From assembly GCF_030622045.1 (NCBI RefSeq), contig NZ_CP130886.1, positions 868,001-932,000 on the forward strand: a DNA stretch of 64,000 nucleotides, read 5' to 3'. This DNA is from Planctellipticum variicoloris (GTDB taxonomy: Bacteria; Planctomycetota; Planctomycetia; Planctomycetales; Planctomycetaceae). The position numbers and the translations under genes were made by a program. A model generated the notes under the pieces. It was given only the letters and a program-made list of their open reading frames with translations. It made no database searches and was not told the DNA's origin. This document shows positions 9,401-18,911 of the stretch, piece by piece; within the stretch, counting starts at the first letter, position 1; each line of letters opens with the position of its first letter.

Positions 9401-9566
9401 GCCGATGGCCGTCAGCGAAGGGACCGGGGCCGAGGTTCAGCGACCGCTGGCCACGGTCGTCATCGGCGGCGTGATCTCCAGCACTCTGTTTACGCTGTTT
9501 GTGCTGCCGGCACTCTACCGGCTGGTGCTCCGGCCGACGAAGGCGCCGACGCCGCTGCCGTTCTGA
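6477..9566 (+). CDS. heavy-metal efflux RND transporter permease, CusA/CzcA family
   Basis: This is the inner-membrane proton-driven pump that exports heavy-metal cations with the preceding adaptor. The 1029-aa protein has the RND plan: TM1, a large periplasmic domain, TM2-6, a second periplasmic domain and TM8-12. It shows PDTTPIQVQINSLAPGL near the start, MGGLPGLESLRSVSQFGLSV, and in TM4 the heavy-metal signature LGAIDFGIVVDSSVVVIES, whose Asp pair resembles the DFGxxxDG proton-relay motif of HME-type pumps. ATG 6477 (MLVALIEWAL) has AAGAGGA about 9 nt upstream and matches the family start; the frame is open back to a TTG at 6339, which I reject. There are 138 bp between the adaptor stop and this start. 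Confidence 0.95.
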   Translation: MLVALIEWALQRRGAVAACAIAVCAAGYWSAGQLRVDAFPDTTPIQVQINSLAPGLVADEIERQITFPIELSMGGLPGLESLRSVSQFGLSVVIVTFKDGTDIFFARQLINERLQTVDLPPGLPKPEMGPVSTGLGEVFHYLLIPDGQSLTDIKTYQDWTLKPELRTVAGIAEVNAWGGMNKQYQIRIDPGRLQKYDLTLDQVVQAIPRNNLNVGGGSILAGGDAILVHGVGRTVNTEQIGDIVLKAQDGVPVRVKDVAEVTIGHEQRRGVVTANGKGEVVLGLGFMLMGENSYSVTTRMREKFAALQSELPEGIQAEVVYDRTRLVDQVIATVRTNLLEGAFLVVVILYLLLGSLRAGLIAATAIPLSMMFGFCGMNQAMIAASLLSLGAIDFGIVVDSSVVVIESIIRKLGHHGEVSGPERLRLIREATAEVRKPACFGQLIIMIVYIPILSLEGVEGKMFRPMAWTVIFILIGSLIVSLTVTPVLASWLLPKKVEEKDVWLVRLAQWIYRPFLAMALQARWLVIGLALAILIATGYSASRMGSEFVPRLSEGDLVLGILRAPGTSLEASAAVNTQMEKLILQQFPDEVSHVWSRVGTPEVATDAGAVEATDMFIALKPRSGWTRARTQAGLVEVMAQFVDEYPGQIVWFTQPIEQRINEMVSGVRADIALKVFGQDLDALVQKANELQTVLKGIPGAADVSAEQINGQPILRIAIRQDEIARYGIAAADVLDVVESVGGKAVGQIVEGQLRFPIVVRLPDNLRDGPDALKQVQLQAPGGERLPLSRLADIELISGPKLVTREWSRRRIVVQSNVRGRDVGSFVADAQKQIAEKVDLPPDQFRLEWGGQFENMQRAQARLTIVVPLALGLILVLLYLTYRNVTDALLLFVSVPFACVGGVWFLLAREMPLSISSAVGFITLSGVSVLNGMVLASALRERLAVDPDPAAALAHTAHSCLRTIIMTALVASLGFVPMAVSEGTGAEVQRPLATVVIGGVISSTLFTLFVLPALYRLVLRPTKAPTPLPF

Positions 9567-9581
9567 CGTTCTTTCCCCCGC

Positions 9582-11495
<1,914 letters not shown>

Positions 11496-11605
11496 GACGG
11501 TTCGCTCCCTGAAGATCGTCAATATCCGAACAGACTGTCGCGGGCGCAGAGATGCAGGTCAAGTCAGCACGATTTCATGGGGACATGCGGAGGCCGCGGA
11601 ACTGC

Positions 11606-11691
11606 CGTACGACGGACGTCCTCGTCCGTCGGTTCTTTTCCGGATGGTGGCGCCGCATCTGAAATCGACGGACGAGGACGTCCATCGTACG
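11606..11691. repeat. 86-bp inverted repeat, 26-nt arms, each arm itself a palindrome
   Basis: Arm 1 (11606-11631) and arm 2 (11666-11691) are reverse complements apart from one position, separated by 34 nt. Within each arm, GACGGACG and CGTCCGTC (or the equivalent in arm 2) also pair around a 4-nt loop, so the element can fold as one long or two short hairpins. It sits in the 288-bp gap between the divergent starts of speA and a small membrane-protein gene. The structure resembles a dispersed palindromic repeat or mini-element. No coding capacity and no second copy were noticed in this window. Confidence 0.8.
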
Positions 11692-11783
11692 CGAAATGCT
11701 GGCAGAGACATTTCCCGTCACGGCCCCCGATCCGTTACGATCCTCTGTCGAGAGCCATTCCCCTGACCGTTGAAGTCGCTGTC

Positions 11784-12140
11784 ATGCCTGCCGGCTGGTT
11801 ACGATTCCTGACCTGGTATCCGTTCGCCTATAGTGTGCTGGTGACCCTGGAGTGGGCGGTCATTGCCCCGCTGGTGCTGGCCCCGGCCGGAAGCCCGCCT
11901 CAAGCCGCCGAACCGCCGACAAGTTTCGTGATGCTGGTCGCCCTCTTCGTCGCGATTCACATCGGCCTGCTGCTCGGCCACGCCACATTCGTCTTCGCGC
12001 AATGCCGTCGAATCGGACGGGCTCATGGACGCGTAACGGCCATCGAACAGATCGCCATCCTCGCGGCTCTCATCCCCTGGGCGGGGGTGCTGTCCAATCG
12101 CTGGCTGAACCAGCGAGCCCGCCGGCCCCGACCTGAGTGA
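11784..12140 (+). CDS. small membrane protein of unknown function
   Basis: The 118-aa product has three hydrophobic segments: about residues 7-33 (TWYPFAYSVLVTLEWAVIAP), 47-72 (FVMLVALFVAIHIGLLLGHA) and 86-102 (IAILAALIPWAGVL). It has a basic, Arg-rich C-terminus. No family is recognised. ATG 11784 gives a good amphipathic start. The same frame is open far upstream inside the antisense of speA, but that part is not credible coding. The gene is the first after the palindromic repeat. Confidence 0.55.
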   Translation: MPAGWLRFLTWYPFAYSVLVTLEWAVIAPLVLAPAGSPPQAAEPPTSFVMLVALFVAIHIGLLLGHATFVFAQCRRIGRAHGRVTAIEQIAILAALIPWAGVLSNRWLNQRARRPRPE

Positions 12141-12293
12141 GCGTTCAAGGGCCCAGAATTGCAGCTCCGCATCGGATTTCGCCGAGCGCCACTGGGGTTT
12201 CTACAAGGGGGTTGATCGCGACGGCTTCGACGCTACTTTAGGAGTGCTGCTGAACAGCGTCTCGACGATTCTTTGCCGCGGGAAGGCCCACCC

Positions 12294-12785
12294 ATGGACG
12301 CGTCGCGTTTCTGGTCGCTGATTGAAGACGCCTGGAAAACCGTCGAAGGGCGGGCGAAGGCCAGGCGGGATTTGCTCGACGGCCGGCTGTCGGACATTGC
12401 GGCGGAAGACCTCGTCGCCGCGATGGATGAAGATGTCGTCCCGGCCCTGGCCGACGTGCTGGATGAACTGCCCGCGGAAGAACTGGCCGGCTTCGACCGG
12501 ATCCTGGAGCAGAAGCTTCACGAGATCGACCGGCAGGACATTCACGAACACGTCGGCGGCTCGGACGACGGTTTTCTGTATGGCCGCGGCTTCATCGTGG
12601 CTGCCGGAAAAGCATATTACGACGCGGTCAACGCGGACCCCGCACGCGCCATGAGCGATCTGGAGTGTGAAGAAATGTGCTACCTGTCGTGGCACCTCTA
12701 CGAAGAAAAGTTCGGCCACCTCCCGGCGACCGGCATCTCGCGCGAAACCTGCTCCAATGTGGCCTGCTGGCCGGGATTGGATTGA
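12294..12785 (+). CDS. DUF4240 domain-containing protein
   Basis: The 163-aa acidic soluble protein begins MDASRFWSLIEDAWKTV and continues with EELAGFDRILEQKLHEI, LYGRGFIVAAGKAYYDAV, and CEEMCYLSWHLYEEKFG. This is the DUF4240 pattern: a W-x-LI start, a middle segment ending in a membrane-free helix, and a conserved ally of Trp, Tyr and Glu residues near the C-terminus. A GGGAAGG Shine-Dalgarno sequence lies about 7 nt before ATG 12294. The function of the family is not known. Some members occur near polymorphic toxin genes, but no such neighbours are seen here. Confidence 0.8.
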   Translation: MDASRFWSLIEDAWKTVEGRAKARRDLLDGRLSDIAAEDLVAAMDEDVVPALADVLDELPAEELAGFDRILEQKLHEIDRQDIHEHVGGSDDGFLYGRGFIVAAGKAYYDAVNADPARAMSDLECEEMCYLSWHLYEEKFGHLPATGISRETCSNVACWPGLD

Positions 12786-12833
12786 AATCCGCCCGGAGCG
12801 GCACGCCGGAATGCGGCCGGCCGTCGCAGGCTG

Positions 12834-12893
12834 AACCTCGTTCCCAGGCTCCGCCTGGGAACGCCTCTTCCGACGCTCTGCGTCGTCTTCTCC
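12834..12893. repeat. dispersed double-hairpin repeat, copy 1 of 2 in the window
   Basis: The unit starts AACCTCG and contains two palindromes: GTTCCCAGGCTCCGCCTGGGAAC and, after a short spacer, GACGCTCTGCGTC. The first is written in two halves as GTTCCCAGG and CCTGGGAAC around a short loop. A second copy with a few substitutions and a 1-nt shift lies at 24746-24803. It is non-coding, between a DUF4240 gene and the broken vanZ-like gene. Confidence 0.8.
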
Positions 12894-12985
12894 CAGTTCT
12901 CCAGACGGCAAGCGTACGCAAGGCGGAGCCTCGGACAAGCCGGTTCTCAAGCAGAGCCCGTCAAACCAGTCAGCCGAGGATTCAC

Positions 12986-13501
12986 TTGCCGGACGATTCA
13001 AAACTCTCGCCAGTGGGTGCGTCAGGGGTGGCTCGCGCGCATTCCTCAGCCCTCGCAGCATTGGTCTGGTGCGGCCTGATCTTCGCATCGTATTGCACGG
13101 TCATTCTGCCGCACGACTTCTTCGCCTGGATCGCGGCCCACGTCCTGCCCGACGAAGACTCGCTCACTGCGTTCGTGATGTTCTGGGGCTTAAGTTGGTT
13201 CGTCATCGTCAAAGGCTGGCATGCGTTCGAATTCGCCGTCGTCTTCGTCCTGCTCCAGGCTGTTCTTCGTCGAATCTGGAAAGTGGATCGCTCCTGGACG
13301 ATCGGCATTGCCGCACTGATCGCGATCCTGTTCGCCGTTTCCGACGAATACCATCAGACATTCGTGCCGTAGCGAGGCGGAACCTGGACCGACGTGGCAA
13401 TTAACAGCCTCGGAGTGCTCACCGCCGCATGGTGGCAGGTCCGCCGCCCCCCCCGGAATCCATTGCCAGACTCGGAAACGTCCAGTAAGGTCGATTCGTG
13501 A
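12986..13501 (+). pseudogene. VanZ-family membrane protein gene interrupted by an in-frame TAG
   Basis: The reading frame begins at TTG 12986, which has GAGGA 6 nt upstream. It encodes hydrophobic segments ALAALVWCGLIFASYC, AFVMFWGLSWFVIV and WTIGIAALIAILFAVSDE, then the VanZ hallmark SDEYHQTFVP. At that point a TAG (13370-13372) interrupts the frame. The same frame continues RGGTWTDVAINSLGVLTAAW and ends at TGA 13499-13501. In VanZ proteins the motif reads DEYHQxFVPGRxGxxxDVxxNxxG, so the TAG replaces the Gly codon of GR. The simplest reading is a nonsense mutation. A sequencing error or readthrough cannot be excluded. VanZ-type proteins are linked to glycopeptide or lipoglycopeptide resistance in some bacteria, while many homologues are uncharacterised. 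Confidence 0.8.
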
Positions 13502-13559
13502 TCACCCGACTTGTGTGATCGGTCGACCGGTAGCATCAGCATCAACGGGGAATCGCATC

Positions 13560-13913
13560 TTGCTGTTTCAATTCCTGCTGCGCGATCTGGGCCTGCTCGG
13601 CGTCGCAAGTCTCACAATCGGGGGTTGTCTCACGATCCTGGGGCTCTACGGGCTGTCGCAGCCACGGTCAACGGGATGGTTTCGGGGATTGCTGGCCTCC
13701 GCAGCATTGCCCGCTTTCATCGGCGTCGGTGCTTCGATGCTGGCGCTGCAGGCCGTTGGGAGAGTCTCTGCCGAAGTTTCGCCCGTCGAACTCGCGCAGG
13801 GACGTGCCAAAGCATGGTGTCCGATGTGGACCGGCGGTGCAGCGGCAGTACCGATTCTCGCAATCGGGATCATCGGATTGCGGCAGCATCGTCAGAGACC
13901 AACGTCGAACTGA
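13560..13913 (+). CDS. small integral membrane protein, distantly MotA/TolQ-like
   Basis: The protein (about 117 aa from TTG 13560, or 132 aa from GTG 13515) has three hydrophobic segments: RDLGLLGVASLTIGGCLTIL, LLASAALPAFIGVGASMLAL and AAAVPILAIGIIGL, with short soluble stretches between. The layout and small-residue-rich helices recall short planctomycete relatives of MotA/TolQ/ExbB, but there is no diagnostic motif. TTG 13560 is preferred because GGGGA lies about 12 nt upstream. It follows the broken vanZ-like gene on the same strand. Confidence 0.55.
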   Translation: MLFQFLLRDLGLLGVASLTIGGCLTILGLYGLSQPRSTGWFRGLLASAALPAFIGVGASMLALQAVGRVSAEVSPVELAQGRAKAWCPMWTGGAAAVPILAIGIIGLRQHRQRPTSN

Positions 13914-13949
13914 ACTTGCAATGGCCTCGCCCCACAACTGGATTGCCGG

Positions 13950-14252
13950 ATGAGCACGCAGCCGCTGACCCGACGCCTTACGCTACGACAGGCGGGAGTT
14001 GAGCGCCCAGTCACGGTCTCGATCGGTTGGCCCGATATTGACCCGGATCGACGGTGCTGGGGATGCACTCTGACGGCGCCGTTCCTGTTCAAATCACCGA
14101 TCATAATTTACGGCGATGATGGAGTGCAGGCATTGCTCCTGTCACTGAATTTCATTTGCCGGGAAATCAAGACCCTTCAGGAACATGGCATCACCGTATA
14201 CTGGACGTCACCTGGTGACGAGGGAGATTTGGTTCGGTCCGTGATGCAATAG
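13950..14252 (+). CDS. uncharacterised small protein (DUF6968-like)
   Basis: The 100-aa soluble protein begins MSTQPLTRRLTLRQAG and contains the segment DRRCWGCTLTAPF, then IIIYGDDGVQALLLSLNFI. The last resembles a pattern seen in small uncharacterised proteins in which a helix follows the words 'G-x-D-x-x-Q-A-L'. No catalytic motif or signal peptide is visible. It converges on degP with an inverted-repeat terminator between. The assignment to DUF6968 is tentative. Confidence 0.55.
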   Translation: MSTQPLTRRLTLRQAGVERPVTVSIGWPDIDPDRRCWGCTLTAPFLFKSPIIIYGDDGVQALLLSLNFICREIKTLQEHGITVYWTSPGDEGDLVRSVMQ

Positions 14253-14259
14253 AAACGCA

Positions 14260-14298
14260 GACCGCCGGTCGCGCGAACAAGTCGCGCGGCCGGCGGTC
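14260..14298. terminator. bidirectional hairpin terminator between convergent genes
   Basis: A 17-bp stem (14260-14276 with 14282-14298, one G-U pair) closes a 5-nt loop. It lies exactly in the 77-bp gap between the 14252 stop on the plus strand and the 14330 stop of the HtrA gene on the minus strand, so it can serve both transcripts. There is no long T-run on either side. Confidence 0.75.
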
Positions 14299-14329
14299 CG
14301 GTCAGGGTGAGACGCTCTCCGGAAATCGC

Positions 14330-15853
14330 TCAGTCGCGGTTCCCCTTCAGAATCGCAATGCGCTTGCCTTCCTTCGACCGCAGGTGCAGCACCAGGCCCT
14401 GCTTCAGGTCCTCCGCCTTCACTGCGGACTGAAGATCGTCCAGCGTCTTGACCGGCGTGCTTCCCACTCGGTCGATCACGTCGCCGACGCTGACTCCCGC
14501 CCGCGCCGCCAGCCCGCTTTCATCCACTTCCGTCACCACCAGGCCTTCGGCGATCTGCACGCCGAGCTGCCCCGCAAGCTGCGGCGTCAGCGGAGTCACG
14601 GTAATGCCCAGGCTCTCCACCGCATCGACCTTCGGCGCGTGCTCCTCGCCCCCTTCGCGGGACGCGAGGGTGTACTCGCCCGGCATCTCTTCGACCGATA
14701 CCGACAGCGTCTGCGGCTTGCCGTCACGCGAGACGACCAGCGGATACTTCTTGCCGATCTCCAGCCGTTCGACGATTCCCTGCAGGTTGTGCGTGTCGGT
14801 CACCTTCTTACCGTCCAGCGTCAGGATCACGTCCCCCGGTTCGACGCCCGCCTTGTCGGCAGGGCCGTCGTTGCGGACTTCGCGGACAAAGGCGCCTTCG
14901 CGCACGTTGACCTTGGCCTGTTTCGCGACATCCGCATTCACCTGCGAGATGACGACCCCCAGGTAGGCCCGCTTCACCTTTCCGTCCTTGGCAAGCTGAT
15001 CGCCGACCCACTGCGCCAGGTGAATCGGAATGGCAAAGCCGATTCCGTCGTATCCCCCCGAACGCGACGCGATCGCCGTATTGATGCCGATCACCTCGCC
15101 GTGCAGATTCAGCAGCGGACCGCCGCTGTTGCCGGGATTGATCGCGGCGTCGGTCTGCAGAAACTCTTCACGCTCCGCGATATTGCGACCGCGACCTTTG
15201 CCGCTGATGATCCCCGAAGTCACGCTCAGCTCGAGGCCGAACGGATTGCCGACGGCCATCACCCAGTCGCCGACTTCGGTCGCATGGCTGTCGCCGAGGC
15301 GGATCGGCTTGAGGTTTGTGGCGCCGGAGATGCGGATGATCGCCACGTCCGTGCGCGGATCGGTCTTGATATCTTCACCGATGAACTCCCGGCCGTCCGA
15401 CAGACGGACCAGGACTTCGTCGGCGCCGTTGACGACGTGACTGTTCGTCATGATCACGCCCGACGCATCAATGATGAACCCGGAGCCCATCCCCTGCTGC
15501 TCGGGCATCATCCGCTGCTGCGGCTGCCGGAACATTTCGCGGAAGCGCGGATCATCGCCAAAGAACTGACGCAGCGGATTGTTCTCGTCGTCGAACGGAG
15601 TTCCGCCCCGTCCCTGGAAATCGACCCGGCGGGCCTTGGTCCGCGTTTCGATCGAGACCACGCTGGGCACGGCCTCGGCGGCCACGGCCCGAAACGCCGC
15701 GGACAGTTCGTCGGCCGCGGCGTGCGGCGGAACTGCATGCGCAGTCTGCTCGGGTTTCCAGGTCATTCCGACGGCGACCAAAGCGCCGCCTGCGAGCATG
15801 GCCGCCACCGTCTGGCGGAAGCCGGGTTGTTTGAGATTCGGCAGATGAGGCAT
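14330..15853 (-). CDS. DegP/HtrA-family (Do) serine endoprotease with two PDZ domains
   Basis: This is an extracytoplasmic protease/chaperone that clears misfolded envelope proteins. The 507-aa protein has an N-terminal signal or anchor (residues 15-42). The trypsin-like domain contains His139 in IMTNSHVVNG, Asp169 in TDPRTDVAII, and Ser243 in INPGNSGGPLLN. The LA-loop region includes a Gln/Met-rich stretch at about 108-121. PDZ1 follows at about 285-385 (AYLGVVISQVNADVA) and PDZ2 at about 405-500 (LGVQIAEGLVVTEVDESG). The gene is monocistronic, divergent from the DUF1501 gene, with a 290-bp region between them. The exact paralogue (DegP, DegQ or DegS type) is not assigned. Confidence 0.95.
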   Translation of the reverse strand: MPHLPNLKQPGFRQTVAAMLAGGALVAVGMTWKPEQTAHAVPPHAAADELSAAFRAVAAEAVPSVVSIETRTKARRVDFQGRGGTPFDDENNPLRQFFGDDPRFREMFRQPQQRMMPEQQGMGSGFIIDASGVIMTNSHVVNGADEVLVRLSDGREFIGEDIKTDPRTDVAIIRISGATNLKPIRLGDSHATEVGDWVMAVGNPFGLELSVTSGIISGKGRGRNIAEREEFLQTDAAINPGNSGGPLLNLHGEVIGINTAIASRSGGYDGIGFAIPIHLAQWVGDQLAKDGKVKRAYLGVVISQVNADVAKQAKVNVREGAFVREVRNDGPADKAGVEPGDVILTLDGKKVTDTHNLQGIVERLEIGKKYPLVVSRDGKPQTLSVSVEEMPGEYTLASREGGEEHAPKVDAVESLGITVTPLTPQLAGQLGVQIAEGLVVTEVDESGLAARAGVSVGDVIDRVGSTPVKTLDDLQSAVKAEDLKQGLVLHLRSKEGKRIAILKGNRD

Positions 15854-16140
15854 GGGGAAGCTCCTGTCTTCGCATCAATTGGACAGTGCGGGAAGCACGG
15901 CGAATCGCCGCGACCGCGTAGGGCAGGTCACACCAAGTGTTACGTCCGACTTGAGGCAATTGTTGGAGCCGGCCTGCAACCTTTGTCGGTCGACGTCTGA
16001 AAAATCGGAAAGGGAGGCCGTTTCTGAACAGAAGCTTCGGCAACCCGGCCGCCGCTCGACGAAAACGATTGCCCGGCTCTCCCGAAGACGATACTTTAAC
16101 AACTGTTGATGCGTTGTCCGCTGCAAAGATGGGGGTCCCA

Positions 16141-17595
16141 ATGACCGGTGCTCGGTGGTGTCATCCGGCCATGAGCCGACGATTTGCCGTCCAGGCGGGA
16201 GCCATCTCGCTCCTGGGACTGGGAGCAAACCACCTGCAGCCCCTCCGCGCCGCGGCTGCCGCCGGCGCGGGAGCGAAACTCACCGCCGCCGGAAAATCGG
16301 TGATCTTCATCTTCCTGTCGGGCGGCATCGGCCAGCACGACAGCTTCGATCCGAAACCCGACGCCCCCGACAACGTCCGTGGCGAGTTCGCTCCGATCGC
16401 CACGCAGACACCGGGGATTCAGATCTGCGAACATCTGCCCATGCTGGCGGCCCGCAGCAAACACTGGTCTCTCGTCCGATCGCTGACCCACCCCTATAAC
16501 GAACATTCCCAGGGCCATATGGTCATGCTGACCGGGCGGACGCTGCTGCCGCCGACATTCAACGCCAGCAAGCCGACGCCGCAGGACTGGCCGTCCATCG
16601 CGGCGATCGCCGGTGCAACCACCCGCCCTCGGAACAACCTCCCCCCCGCAGTCGTGCTCCCCGAGCGGATGATTCATCGGACCGGACGCGTCATCCCCGG
16701 CCAATTTGCCGGCGAAATGGGGCCCAATCGCGAGCCGTGGTTCATCGACGCCGCACCGTTTAACGGCCAGTCCTATGGCGCGTTTCCGGAGTTTGAATTC
16801 GATCACCAGAACGGAACCAAACACGTCGCCGGACTGAAGTTTCAGGCCCCCAGCCTGGAAATGCCCGAGCACTTGCCGACGGGGCGCATGCTGAAGCGAA
16901 TGGATCTGCTGGCGTCGATCGACGGCCAGCGCAAGTCCTTGGATCGTGCGGCGCAGACCGAGGAATTCGATCGACATCGACAAGCCGCGATTTCGCTCCT
17001 CACCGACAAGTCGATCCGCTCGGCGTTCGACGTAACGGCCGCAGAACCCGAAATCCAGGATCGTTACGGGCGAAACTCGTTCGGCTGGTCGTTGCTGATG
17101 GCCCGGCGGCTGGTGGAGGCCGGGGTCAATCTGGTGCAGGTCAATCTCGGCAACAACGAAACGTGGGATACGCACGGGAATGCCTTCCCGAACTTGAAGA
17201 ACCTCCTCCTCCCCCCCATGGATCGGGCCGTCTCCGCCCTCCTGGACGACCTGTCCGCCAGCGGCCGGCTCGACGACACGCTGATCGTGATGGCCGGTGA
17301 GTTCGGCCGGACGCCGAAAGTCTTCGGCCTGCCGCAGCATTACAAGTTGCCGGGCCGCGATCACTGGGGCGCCGTCCAATCCGTCTGGCTGGCGGGGGGC
17401 GGCATCGCCGGCGGCCGCGTCATCGGGGCGACCGACAGCATGGGTGGCTACGCCGCAGATTCGCCACAAACGCCAGAAAATCTGGCCGCGACGATCTACT
17501 CCGCACTGGGCCTGCCGGATACGGTCGCCTGGGAGGATGAACTCGGGCGGCCGCATCCCGTCTACTTCGGCGAACCCATTCGCGGCCTGACCTGA
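16141..17595 (+). CDS. DUF1501 domain-containing protein with twin-arginine-like signal
   Basis: The product (484 aa from ATG 16141) belongs to the sulfatase-like DUF1501 family. The N-terminus MSRRFAVQAGAISLLGLG resembles a Tat signal. The core shows VIFIFLSGGIGQHDSFDPKP, a variant of the family's LxGGPSQxDTFDPKP, then SLVRSLTHPYNEHSQGHMVM, and near the end VMAGEFGRTPKV and GRDHWGAVQSVWLAGGGI. These are typical of planctomycete DUF1501. The family commonly pairs with a DUF1549/DUF1553 (PSD1) protein, but no such partner is adjacent. Alternative starts are ATG 16129 and ATG 16171. Its biochemical role is unknown. A metal-dependent hydrolase fold is inferred from the family. Confidence 0.93.
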   Translation: MTGARWCHPAMSRRFAVQAGAISLLGLGANHLQPLRAAAAAGAGAKLTAAGKSVIFIFLSGGIGQHDSFDPKPDAPDNVRGEFAPIATQTPGIQICEHLPMLAARSKHWSLVRSLTHPYNEHSQGHMVMLTGRTLLPPTFNASKPTPQDWPSIAAIAGATTRPRNNLPPAVVLPERMIHRTGRVIPGQFAGEMGPNREPWFIDAAPFNGQSYGAFPEFEFDHQNGTKHVAGLKFQAPSLEMPEHLPTGRMLKRMDLLASIDGQRKSLDRAAQTEEFDRHRQAAISLLTDKSIRSAFDVTAAEPEIQDRYGRNSFGWSLLMARRLVEAGVNLVQVNLGNNETWDTHGNAFPNLKNLLLPPMDRAVSALLDDLSASGRLDDTLIVMAGEFGRTPKVFGLPQHYKLPGRDHWGAVQSVWLAGGGIAGGRVIGATDSMGGYAADSPQTPENLAATIYSALGLPDTVAWEDELGRPHPVYFGEPIRGLT

Positions 17596-17669
17596 ACTGG
17601 GTCAGCGCCGCTTCGCCCTGCAAACGCACGTTGAGCCAACGAGATTTCGCCGCTGGCCAGGATTCGCAC

Positions 17670-17882
17670 CTATTCGGCCTGACCCGACGACGCGCAGACG
17701 TAAATCTCCGAGTCCGATTTCTGTTCCGGCAGCTTAGGTTCGGCTTCGAGGCGGCGGATCCGGACCGATTTCGGAGCCGCAATCCCGATCTGAACGCGCC
17801 CTCCCTGGACACTCAGGACCGAGACGACGATCCCGTCCCCGATCACCAGCTCCTCTCCGCTTTTCCGTGTCAGAACTAACAT
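17670..17882 (-). CDS. csrA: carbon storage regulator CsrA (RNA-binding translational regulator)
   Basis: CsrA is a small dimeric RNA-binding protein that controls translation by binding GGA-containing leader RNAs. The 70-aa protein begins MLVLTRKSGEELVIGDGI and continues VVSVLSVQGGRVQIGIAAP, the near-invariant family core with conserved Leu4 and the R-V-x-I-G-I strand. The C-terminal tail (KSDSEIYVCASSGQAE) is family-variable. ATG 17882 is the canonical start, though the frame is open 13 codons further. The 415-bp upstream region holds no gene and should contain the csrA promoter. Confidence 0.96.
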   Translation of the reverse strand: MLVLTRKSGEELVIGDGIVVSVLSVQGGRVQIGIAAPKSVRIRRLEAEPKLPEQKSDSEIYVCASSGQAE

Positions 17883-18297
17883 CCCTGCTCTCCTCGGTTT
17901 GCTGACTGGACCGGAATCCACTGTTCCGGCGAGGTCGCTACGACCGAACCCTCTGGCCCGATCCTGTGCTCCACACAGTATTCTTACGCATCAGACGCAT
18001 TCCGGGCGTGAGTAGGATCACAAAAAAAGTGTCATTTTTACGAATTCTTGAACGCGAGACGAAAAACAGGAAATTTGGGGTGTCTCGGGGGGATTTCGCG
18101 AGGGCCGCGACAATTGACACCCACCCGGCGTCGCGATCTGAAGAACGGAGACGCCGCCCTTCAACGACGAAATCACCGGCCCCGCCGAACGCATTCATCA
18201 GCGGATCGGGACTGTCTGACCGGCGTCGTTCGATTTCTTCGGGTGCCGATGGGCGCGAGAGGGCTCGCAATCACGCCTCCGGGCCATCCGCAGAGCT
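17883..18297. other. 415-bp intergenic region upstream of csrA, no supported gene
   Basis: This stretch contains a conspicuous A/T-rich tract around 18020-18045 (a run of A and a run of T flanking GTGTCA), lower in GC than its surroundings, suited to a promoter or leader for csrA. Translations in all frames lack signal, domain or ribosome-binding evidence. I see nothing else in it. Confidence 0.5.
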
Positions 18298-18831
18298 TCA
18301 GAATCCGTCGTAGCGAATCGGCTCAACGCGGGCCCGATTAATATCGATCTGCGCCAGCACTCGGGTCACCTGCTCGCACTCCGCAGGCGAGAGCCCCGCC
18401 TCCAGCTTCCACCAGGTCAGATTGAAGGCTTCCGCACCCCGAAAAACCTTGTCCAGCACGCGCCCCGTGATGGGGTCGTCCCCGTCAATCTGCGGTTCGA
18501 GGATCCCGTAGGATTCCTCTCCAAACTCCTGCCAATGCTGGACCCCGGTTACATGCTCCAGCAGCAGATGCCGGCAGAACCAGGCATGGTGCTTCTCGTA
18601 CCATTCGCTGATCGCCTGAGCCCCCCGGTCGAAACAATGCTCGCCGCTCGTGGTCCACTTGTGCTCCTGGGCATCGGCCCACGCCGCCAGATGGACGCTG
18701 CGAGCAAGCTGGGGAAAGTCGACCGCTGACCGGCACTCCCGCCAGAACGCGCAGGAGTAAGGACCCTCCGTGAACGCCGCCTCCTGAGGAGAGATGCGGC
18801 TGATGCGGGTCCGACAACGGTGGATGGGCAT
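18298..18831 (-). CDS. uncharacterised soluble protein
   Basis: The 177-aa protein (from ATG 18831, MPIHRCRTRI) is rich in Trp, His and acidic residues: SCAFWRECRSAVDFPQLARS, ISEWYEKHHAWFCRHLLLEH, QEFGEESYGILEPQ and FNLTWWKLEAGLS. There is no signal peptide or membrane segment. It looks like a genuine folded protein, but I recognise no family. AGGA lies 8 nt upstream of ATG 18831. A longer frame to 18957 would overlap a good promoter candidate, so I prefer the shorter start. Confidence 0.6.
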   Translation of the reverse strand: MPIHRCRTRISRISPQEAAFTEGPYSCAFWRECRSAVDFPQLARSVHLAAWADAQEHKWTTSGEHCFDRGAQAISEWYEKHHAWFCRHLLLEHVTGVQHWQEFGEESYGILEPQIDGDDPITGRVLDKVFRGAEAFNLTWWKLEAGLSPAECEQVTRVLAQIDINRARVEPIRYDGF

Positions 18832-18881
18832 TCCGTCGATCCTGCGAGGAAAGCGGCGATGCAAAAGCATCGGATATTGCA

Positions 18882-18911
18882 AATATAAACGTCCGGAAAG
18901 CGTCTTAGCAA
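18882..18911 (-). promoter_or_regulatory. candidate sigma-70-type promoter for the uncharacterised gene at 18298-18831
   Basis: Reading on the minus strand, TTGCTA (18911-18906) and TATATT (18887-18882) are separated by 18 nt, a reasonable -35/-10 pair in an otherwise high-GC genome. It lies about 50 nt upstream of ATG 18831, in a locally AT-rich stretch. The evidence is sequence pattern only. Confidence 0.4.
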
